A stretch of DNA of 64,000 nt from positions 10,044,001-10,108,000 of the forward strand of contig OZ231126.1 of NCBI GenBank assembly GCA_965153355.1, given 5' to 3'. Position 1 is the first letter of the stretch. Each line of letters opens with the position of its first letter. The DNA comes from Flaccisagitta enflata (Eukaryota; Chaetognatha; Sagittoidea; Aphragmophora). Below the pieces are notes generated by a model. The model was given only the letters and a program-made list of their open reading frames with translations. It had not been told where the DNA came from and made no database searches. Position numbers and translations under genes: made by a program. This document shows positions 10,401 to 20,300 of this stretch, piece after piece.

Positions 10401-13355
10401 CTGTAGTACAAAAAAGTGACATTAATGCCCCAGGCAAAAGCCTCAATGTCCCCTTTAAAAAAAGTTAGAGTTTGGATATGCTCAAATCTATGCCCCGTTA
10501 AAAGTTAGTGAAAAAAATGATTCAAGGACTAAACAGGGACTTAACGGGGCATATGCCTCATTTAGTTTATTTTTTCTTAATCAAAAATGTTTTGCACAAG
10601 AATCAGCATTGGAAAATGAAGAAAATAAATTAATCTAAATGGGGGATTCCTCAGGGAATTCTTCCAGGATTAAACTCTGATATTTTTAGAATATGCTCGG
10701 TTCACTGATGAATAATTGTAATGGGGGAACTCCCCGGGAATTCCCAGGGGCATTAATATCACTACAGATTGCGCTGTGCACTGGCTCTCAAGGACAGTTC
10801 AAACTATCTAGATTAAGTTTATTTGTAACAGCCATTTTGTCAATGACGTAAAACGCAAAATATAGGTAAATTTATGAACGTCAGAACAATTATAACCCAG
10901 GTTTACGATGTCATCGCGGACGGTGGAAGAGCTCACGGATGGAGGGACGGCCAAAACCTTTCACGGAGTCCGCGACCAGAAAGCTTTTTTTCTATAGCAT
11001 TTTCTAATAAGCCAAAGATCTGATCATAAGATGTTTCACACTTTTCTGTCACTAACCAGTAAGCGGATGAGCGAAAAATCCGTGTTGATCCTTCCTTCTG
11101 AGAACCCTGATGAAGAAATCGATGAGATTCTGGAAGCCGACTGCGTTGAAGGCGTTGACGCGGAAAGTCACCGTCTCTTTCGGCACGGGAGGGGGAGGAG
11201 GAGGAGCCGGCGTCTCTTCCTTACCCGAACCGGCGCCGCCTTCTTCCTTTTTGAACAGAGATGAATTCGCATCAAAGGCGCCGCCGCCGACGCCGCTTCT
11301 GGGAGTGCCGGGCGTTGAGGAGGAAGCGGATCCGGATTCTTTCTTGAAACCAAAGGCCTCTTTCTTCGGCGTCGATTCTGCGGAGGAATACACGAGGAAA
11401 TGTGAAGTGGTTGGGAGGAGAAGGAAGAGTAAGAGAAGACAAAAATGAGGAGGGAGCAAATGAGCGTTGTACAAAGCTTGATGCAAGATACTGACGAGGT
11501 TATACCCGGTTTGGTGACTGCCCTCGCGAGACGGGGTCTTTTCCCAGGCGGCGTCTCAGTCCCAGAATTGCCTTCGCCGCCAACATCAGGTTCTGTACAT
11601 AGAATCAGAAAAAAAATTGCCAGTATAATTGATGTCAAGGCAAACATATTAAACAAACACTCGATGACAACGTGGAAGTTCCATGATGGAACAATACCTA
11701 ACAAGATCAACAAACAAAAACTATAAAGATCAACAAACTTCTCTCCCTTTTCAGAGAGAACTTTGATGGAACTATATTCATGTACATGTACACATCTGCA
11801 GCCGATTTTGTTGAAGTTGGCCACAGGTGCCGATTTTGCTAAGCTTCCGCGTAGCAAGGGAAATTAAGCACAAGCTGTCGCATTTTTACAAGCTTGTACG
11901 TTGGCTTAGGACCGTGTGTTAGTTTCTCCCGCCTCCTATTTATATGAAGTGCTCAATGACCCTTACCGTCGAATGTTGGACTCCGTCAAATCCGATTAAA
12001 GGTCAACATAGCAAATTATGTGATGTAACCGCACTCGCACTCAGGCGCAAGCTCAAATGTACTCCTGTTGCATGCTCCGTGTTCGAGCGAAACATCATTG
12101 GAGAATTCCACTGAATATTAGTTGCTTAGTAACAAAACGTAATTGTGTTTCACAGTCAATTTTTCTTTGATAGATTCACCATTTTACATTATCATTACGA
12201 AATCATCTGGTCTTTACTCGGCCATAAAAATAAAGAAATGTTTGACACTCAGAACGACTTCAATTATGGTTTAAAAAACTTTGAGTGGCATGTATAAAAT
12301 CTTTAACTGCAATATGCAAATGAGCATTTCATCCACCGAGACAAGCAGAGCATCAAGTAGTTGCAGTTGCATGAAATCGGCATTCGGTTCTTTCCTCCCT
12401 ACATTCCTTCAATCCTTCTCCCCCTTGTCCTTAATTCCCCGTTAACCATCTCTCCCCCCCCCCTTCCGCCCCTTAAGCACATCTAGTGCACTTTGGCGCT
12501 TGTTTGCCGCGTAGCATTGCTACCAAGCTACGCAGAATCGGCACCTCTGATTAGTTGGCCTCCTTGGCCCATTCATATATCATCGCGAATTACTCTTTTT
12601 GGCGGCAGAGGCCGGTGTTTGCAGCAGTCTTTTGGCGACTTTGTTGGCGTTGGGGCCTTTGACGGGCGTAGCAGATCGACTGCCTTCCTCCACTTCGCTT
12701 AAAGCGGCGCCGAAGTCGTCGACGGCGTCGTCTTCACCGTATTTGTGACGCTTTTTCTTGATCTTACGAGTCGATCTGAGATGTGAACGAGAAAAAGATA
12801 ACTTAAACATACATACTAAATCATACAGACTTAATCATCTCTATCAAATATCCATCAAAACCACTCCTTCAGAACATAATGACACTTGTATACAGAGAAG
12901 TCATTGCATTTACCCGCTTCCCTGCTCAAGCGCTCTAGCCTTATTCGACCAGATCGACACCACCTAGCCTAGACGGCGTTTTCACTGTACCCGCCTTTAG
13001 TCTCTGGCTCGTACTATCCTTATCTTACAGACTGGAGCGTCAGCCCGCAATCTACTCACCTTCGCTCTTCCGTCCCATCCTCGTCCTTTCCCTCGTCTTT
13101 CGGTGACGCCGCATCCCCGCCTTCGCCGTCTGGCTTCTTTCCCACGCCACCCAACTTCTTCTCGGAGGTCGAAGCAGAATCACCGCCACCGCCGCCGCCG
13201 CCGCTGGTTTTAGCCATCAGCGCCGCTGCAGCAGCAGCCGCAACTTCCGCCGCTGCCTTTGCTGCCACAGCGGAAACATCATCTTCCGCAATGTTCTTGT
13301 CTTGAAGATGAACGATACGCTTCACCTTCACCATTGTAGAGTTGGTGATAACCAA
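7462..13355 (-). CDS. BRD7: BRD7-like bromodomain protein (PBAF SWI/SNF subunit)
   Basis: This nuclear chromatin reader corresponds to BRD7 of the PBAF remodelling complex. Eight exons splice in phase: 13060-13355 (ATG at 13334 or 13355), 12594-12775, 11506-11592, 11057-11377, 10180-10321, 9596-9940, 8518-9106 and 7462-8385, giving about 954 residues from the second ATG. The bromodomain is split over three exons: LIDFFIRVLRRKDQHGFFAH, then FPGYFSRVDTRMDLNLIQQR, then YFDSSSVMYHSARKL. The downstream GFKEDRRN motif and the SYDSRFATLSKQDSDQL block match the conserved BRD7/BRD9 C-terminal domain. The final segment (LAEDVTNCLANMAKKVTPEY) matches BRD7 better than BRD9. Low-complexity Ala, Ser and Gly runs make it longer than vertebrate BRD7. 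BRD9 is the alternative. Confidence 0.9.
9241..9362 (+). repeat. Hairpin-ended dispersed repeat, decayed copy
   Basis: It contains the family core GGGTGGGCAGGAGCA near 9256, a GACC/GACT stretch and a head-like end TGTCCACGACTAAA. It lies in the BRD7 intron between 9107 and 9595. The full family is described at 59594-59743. Confidence 0.55.
10389..10779. mobile_element. MITE with about 34-bp inverted ends in a BRD7 intron
   Basis: The left end GCACAGCGCAATCTGTAGT continues to a TTAATGCCCC block, and both are repeated inverted at 10745-10779. An inner inverted pair around ATGCCCCGTTAA lies at about 10490-10553. Flanking ACT on both sides is a possible 3-bp target duplication, which would suit a PIF/Harbinger or CACTA-type parent. 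No coding capacity is seen. Confidence 0.8.
10909..10985 (+). repeat. Short TCGCGGAC-ended inverted repeat
   Basis: TCGCGGAC at about 10915 is repeated inverted as GTCCGCGA at about 10968, with GGAC-rich sequence between. It looks like a shortened relative of the hairpin-ended dispersed family. Confidence 0.45.
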
Positions 13356-14304
13356 ATCAATGAATTGGTGATAGTAAATTGTCTCTAGAGAGAAATAGCG
13401 ACAAGGTATAAAGCAATGATTGAAAAAGAATTATAACCATCCATTCCAAAGTTATATTCGGAGAAAAAAACGATTTAGGAATAATAATAATTAGAAAAAA
13501 AAATACCGTCGATGAAAAAAAAATGCGCGTGGAGAATATTAATATATCATCATTATCAATTTTCAGTTAGTAACGTGTAACGCGTGATTTTTTAGTGTTG
13601 TTCCTGGGACACCTGCGCCAACATGAAAAAAAAGAAAAAAGAAACCAAGACAAAAAGAAAAACGAAGACCAGGTCACCAAGACTAGCAAAGAGGTATAAA
13701 CGGGGAGAAAAAGCACAATAAAGATATCGAAGAAGAAAATGATGATATTTCTCCGTCGGAAATAAAAAACGTTGCAACACAAAATTTTCATCATTTTTTT
13801 TGTTTCTTTTAGTTTAAAACGGAACGTGGTCTTTATTGTAACGAATTCTCTTCAGACTTACGCAATAAACTCCCCACTCTCTGGGTACGTTAAATACACA
13901 TCATATCAATGAATAGACGACTGCTCTAAGAAATACACGGCACTATATTCCATATCTGTGGCTCGGAATTGAAGGCAACAGGTCTCAAGGGGGGATTTGT
14001 AAATTTTTTATCCCAACGACCGAATCCAAAACGGGGGTCATATCGTAAAGGCCGGTAAAGGTGGGAGGGGGGAGGCGGGGGTATGATTAGATTACCAAAA
14101 CAAACGGAGGAGGGCGGTTATTTTCTGGAGGGCGGTTATCTTTTTTTAACGATTTATTTATCAGTCGTAGAGAAAGAACTCCATAATTTCACCACCACGC
14201 TAAAAAAAAGAGAGAGAACGAGGGGAGGGAAAAAGAATGAAACTTCAACAAGTATGTTTTAGATATATATATATTCTTCGCTCGATATATAATATTACAT
14301 ACAG
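13356..14304. other. Intergenic spacer between CAPZA and BRD7
   Basis: This holds the presumed BRD7 promoter and the CAPZA 3' flank. It has A- and T-rich runs and short purine tracts. I see no gene or structured repeat in it. Confidence 0.6.
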
Positions 14305-17300
14305 TTAAGCATTTTTGAGTTCCGTGCCAATTTTGTATCCTAGAATTTTATTCCAGTCGATTTTGGTTCGGGTGACGGGAAGTTGCCTTCTTAGCGCTTT
14401 GAACGTCGTGTCGGACATCGCGGTGTAGTTCTCAGAAATGGCACTCTGGATGGTAACAGGAAAGGACAAAGGGAATTGGGCGGTGTTGTCTTATAATTGG
14501 AACTTAATGACAAAGAAAGGCTACGGAAATGGCGCTTTACAACTTTATATATAAGAGCCGATTCTGTGCAATGCGCTGAGCTGTGGGATCAACTATAAAG
14601 ACTGTTCTAAAAGTGACATTATTAAGTTTCACATTCGCTGTTCCTTATCATTTGTATTTCATTGCTCATAGTTGAAGATGTCAGGGATGTCCTTTATCAT
14701 GATATTTCCTTTGTCTTTGTATCTTTAGTGTTAGACCTTACATTGTCCCCTGTGGCTTTTATGCCTGGATTTGATATCAAGACTAAGCTAGTTCTCTGGA
14801 ATAGAGGCCCATATGGTTACATCTTTCGTCCCGCGTGCTTTCCTTCCACATTGTATTTCTTTGCTTAGTGCCTAGCAGAGAATCGATCAATGAAGCCTAC
14901 AAGCAATTAACTCTCAATAGATATCCAGCTACGTTAAGACTCAATCAAGCGATCGGGTTCAAGCCTACGTGGAAGAAGGTAAGGACCGCAAGATATAGGC
15001 TCTTACATATATACAGAAAGTAGCAAATCAAGAAGGAAAGTATCGTTAACAAATTGACACTGGTTCGACAAAACCGTAAGCGTTTAACCAATGCGTTTTG
15101 CATGTTGAAGAGCAGATGCAAAATCCAATGTCTGACATGCAGTTCCTTTACATGCAAACCGAACAAACCTGGTAGCTGCTCTCGGCTTCTTCGACGAGCT
15201 TGACTATTTCCTTGGCCGTTTGCTGTTCGTTGGTGACCGTCACCGATTCTTTCACTTCTTTCGAACTCACCAACTGGACGTTACCATCTTCGTAATAGTG
15301 CACCTAAAACACAATCACAACTTTTCAACATTGTATCAGAACGTTCAAAGCATGAAAGGGAAAGGCGTTGGGTGAGGAGGAGAAAAGGACAAAAGTCAAG
15401 GACAAAAGTCAAGGACAGAAAGTCAAGGCTGACAAACGTGCGCGAATGAAAGATACATATGACATGGAGTCAATTTACCGACTATGCGTAAAAAATTCTT
15501 AAAATCATGGAGTTTTTCAAATAACACTAAGGACCTAGAAACATATCACAATACATGTATACTTGTATTTTACCGTCGTATCAGAATGTTTAAAGCAAGA
15601 AAGGGAAAGGCGTCGGCCGTCGGGTGAGGAGGGGAAGAGGGAAAGAGTACAAAGGCAAAAGTCAAAGCCCAGTCCAAGTCAAGGCTGACAAATGTGCGCG
15701 AATGAAAGAGATGACATGAAGTCAAGTTATCAACTAAGCGCAAAAATTTCTTAAAATCATGGATTTACTTGGACTTTGAGGAGGCCGTTCAACTCGGCTG
15801 TTGCTGAGGAAAAAGTGGCGGTCCATTGAGAGCGCCATCTCCCGTTCCAAAAGTTCTTTGGCTGAAATTGATGACTTTCGATGCAGGCAGTCAGCGTCAC
15901 GTTGCCGCTGGAACTCGACCCGTACACGGTGCACACCCCGTACTTGTAGTGCTCCTGTGAAATGAGAGTACAGATCCAATGATAATAAAATACCTTAATT
16001 CCTTTAGGGAATTCCGGATTCCTTTCGCCATCCACCCCAATCGACGTGTGGGAATTCGCTCGTCGAAATCTCTCTCAGCGAAAATCCAAACAAAAGGATA
16101 AAGCTTTTCCGCCGAGCCGCATGGTGGCGGCTGGTCTGGGCCTGTCTGGCCATGAACAATAGCCCGTAGCCGGCGAAAAGCCTCACTCGTCTGAAGAAGG
16201 GGGGCCCTGGGGGGTCACCCCCAGATCTCGGCAGTAGAAACGGAAAAACACTTCCGCCCCTGACCAGTCACCAGCTCGTAAAATAGCCTCTATGTCAACT
16301 CCACCTGCCAAGGCGGCGGAGGTGGACATGGCTCTGGTTGAGCCCGGAGGTGCATTAATTCCAGCTTGACTAAGAATTGACTTGAGCCGACGAGAAAAGG
16401 CTGATGAGGAAAGGCGGGCAAACGGTGGTTTGTCCTCGCAAAACAAGTAATCATGACTTATATTTAGCTTATTTCTTTCAGCAATGAGCGCCTCTAAGGC
16501 CGAAACAGGGCATATGGAAGAGTCATTAGGCAATCTGTAAATGATAATGGGCTTACCCATCCGGCCTGCTTTATCTGTCTTACTTAGTTGAGACGGGATA
16601 AATCTTGCACTAGTTGAATTAATGGACAGAAAATTGGCCGAAATTCGGAGGCTTGCTAGTTCGGAAGGTCGTCTAGTAGAAGCCATCGCTATGAGAAATG
16701 CAGTCTTTCGGATAAGAAGATGGAAAGGAGTCGGAGAAGGGAAATCGCGAAGTAATTTTATGACTTCTCCGGCGTTCCAAGAAGGAAAGAGGCGACGCGA
16801 AGCTGGGCGTCGGTTATAAATACCTTTCATGAGGCGTTTGATAAGAGGATGTTGACCCACATGAAAACCGTCAATTGGAGGAAGAGTCATGGAAATGGCT
16901 GATCTATGTACATTCACCGAAGAGTATTTAAGACCTTTCTTGAACAACATGGAAAGGTAATCGGCGACATTATTTACAGAGACGGAATCGATAGAAATGT
17001 TGCGGGCACTGAGGAAGCGGGAGAAAGAGTCCCAGGCTCGATTGTATCTGTCTCCCGAAGATTTCCTCCATCCATCGGAGATAAGCTCGAAAGCTGCATC
17101 TGTAACTCCTGAGAGGTTGTACGCCCTCCTAAAATCTTCCAAGCGACGAGATGAAGAGACTCTAGAAGAGGAGGTGGAAGATCTGTTGACAGGTCTACTA
17201 AAAGGCGGCTGTTGAAAGGCAGACGTCGAACTTGGAGGACGCGTAGTTGTTGAAGCTTGGGGAACCACGACTGGGCGGTCCAAAATGGAATTATCAGGAT

Positions 17301-20300
17301 GAACACTCCTTGAGACAGAAGAAGCTTTTCTATCACTCTCGGAATCAGAGGAAGGGGAGGAAATACATATGCGAGGTTGAAGTTCCAGGGGAGAGACAGA
17401 GCATCGAATGCTTCTGCTGTTGGCGCTTCCCCCCACGCCATGAATCGAGGTAACTGAGCCGATTTGGGGGAAGCGAACAGGTCTATTTCCGGTACTCCCC
17501 ACAACCGGCATATTTTGCGGAACACTTTGGGACAAAGGTGAAGGTCCGGAAGCTTCTTGAACCTCGACGCAAAATCGGCGTGAAGGTTTTGTTCGGAGGG
17601 AACATAAACGGGAATTATTGCTACCTGTAATTTTGCTGCCAAGAGGAGAATCTCCGTTGCAATTTTGAGGAGTGGCAGTGAATGTGTTCCTCCCTCCTTG
17701 GCGATGTACGACAGGGCTGTCGTCGAGTCTGTCTCCCAAAGGATTGTTTTTACTGGTTTGGTTAAGGAAGGAAAGTAATCCCGGAGGAATATCAACAATG
17801 TCATGGCTTCCTTCGCATTGATATGGTGACGGGCAAGAGCACCCCATTGCCCGTTCACCATCTTCCCCATGTAAAACAGGCCCCAGCCCTCGTCTGAGGA
17901 GTCTGTTGCCACCGTCAAATCCGCATCCTCCAGACTCGGGCGCCAGATTGGAGCCTTGCAATCTTCCATTGTCAGGTTCAAGACCCATTTCATCTCCTGC
18001 TTGGCTTCCTTGGTGAGATGGAGATGTAGAAGAAGATCCGAGGAGGTCTTGTAGAATTTGTTTAGACACACTTGGATCTGACGGCAATGGAGACGGATTA
18101 AGGGTACTGCTGTTATTGCTGCAGTCATTAGCCCCAGAAGCTTCATCACTGAGCGGCATGTCGGAGATGGAAGCGAGAGAAGGAGAGTGGCTTGAGATTG
18201 GAGAGCCGATAACTTCCGCTCCTCCAGAGACACTAACTTGGTCTTGCAATCCCACCAAAGACCTAGAAAGAGGAACCTCTGAGCTGGGATGAGATTCGAC
18301 TTCTTCCAGTTGATCACGAATCCAGCTTCCTGAAAGGTTTTCAACGCTAATGTTACAAACCGTTGGCATTCCTCCAGAGTTGTTCCCAATATCAGAACAT
18401 CGTCCAAATAAAGAATTGCCCTGACCCCCTTTGAGCGGAGAAACGCGGCCAGAGGGCGGGTTATTTTCGTGAACAGGAATGGGGCTGTACAGAGGCCGAA
18501 AGGGAGCACTAGGAATTCGTAGAGTATCCCTTTCCAAACAAAACGAAGAAACTTGCGATGAGTTGGGTGAATTAGAAGGTGAAAGAATGCATCTTTTAAG
18601 TCTATGGTGGCCCCCCAATCGCCGGGGCGAAGGAGAGAGGCCACGTCTCTCACAGTGTCCATCTTGAAATGGGGGGCTGAAATAAATTGGCTGTCCCGGA
18701 GGAGGAAGGGAAGGAGGAGGAGGAGGAGGAGAATGGCGGCCTTGTCATTCTTTGCCGGCCCCCTTGCCGCGAGGGGGGCGGCTCGTAGCATTTCCCCGCG
18801 CAGAAGGCTTGCGGGAAGAAGCTGCCCCAGATTTAAAGTTTTTGCCCCTATTGAAACGAGACTGAGGCTGGCGAGATGCATATGAAAAACTTCCTTTAGC
18901 AGCAGGCAAGAAACGGCGGGAAGACTTGTCATCCAAGGACCGAAGCATGAAAGCACTTGAAATGGCTGAGTTGACTTTCTCTGATTCATTGCCAAAAAAG
19001 TGAGAGGCAGATGGTTTGGCCTCTTTCAATGCAGACTTAAGTTGTCGGGCTTGAGGAGAGGCAATGACAAGCCGACGGACATCTTTAACACAGTTGTTGG
19101 TAACAGCTGCAAGGCACGTAGTTGCATCAGAAATTGGCGAGAGAACACTAGACTTAAATGAGTCCTTCGTAGTTGATCGCCATTCAGCCCACTCCTCTCT
19201 GGAGGGTGGGTTTTTGGGCAGCTCACTCAAGAAGCACTGAATAAAGGCCTTTGCCGATAAAATTGCGTGAGCAGCCGCACCGGTACAATTCATGGTCGAA
19301 TTGAGCAAGTTGAACTGAGCCTTAGACTTTGTTTTGACATGTTCGAAGGCGGCAGAAAGAGAATCATCTGCCTTGGGAGCTGCAAAGGAAGGGGCACCAA
19401 TTGCATGTGCCCATTTACGTTTGAAACGATTTGTTGAAATGCGGTCCCAATCAGAGGACATTTTACCAAAGGCCAGCTCTTTAGAAGGACCTTTGTCCGT
19501 AGAATCAGACTCGGTAGTTGCATCAGAGAGGCAACGGGCTGTAAGCCACTGGGATTTGACCCATTTGCCCTCTGTCACGTACTTCCATGAACGTTTGGAA
19601 GACTGAATCGATTCCTTAGAGGAATTAGACTCGGCATCAGAAGGATGAACATCTTCTATGTCCGAGGCCGCACGGGATTGCTCCGACGAAGATAAAGGCG
19701 ATTTATCCATCTGGCGATAACGTTTGGTTCGACCAGAGGATGTGCGGCAGGGGGACAAAGGACGCTTCTGTCCTCGACCAGAAGCCCCCCCTCCTTCTGC
19801 TTATAGTATGACGTCATCAGTCATAGAGCAGAAGGGAACACAATGGAGGGACCGGAAACATGGTTTCACAATGTGTTTTACCGGAATGAATGGATGAGGG
19901 ACCGGAAAACATGGTTTCGATCATCATTCCGGAGTCAAAAATCACGAGGAACAGATTGGAGAGAGAAAGCGCAGCAGGCGAAAGGAAAGTTGCGTAACAC
20001 ATGAAAGAAAGAAATCACAAAAAAATTTAACCCCAATATACTACGATGACTCCCAGCCTAATCCCCACCAGAGGTGGAGACTAGGGGTGGAAGGTGGGAA
20101 TCGATTGGGGTGGATGGCGAAAGGAATCCGGAATTCCCTAAAGGAATTAAGGTATTCCATTTCGCCATCCACCCCAATCGACGTGTGGGAATATGCAAAG
20201 AACAGGAGGAAGCGTAGGAATGTAGAGCGGTGATTGGGGTGAGCAAGCGCAAGGAAGAAAACCGACCTGGCTGGGACGTTGGAATCTTAGATAGAGCGTC

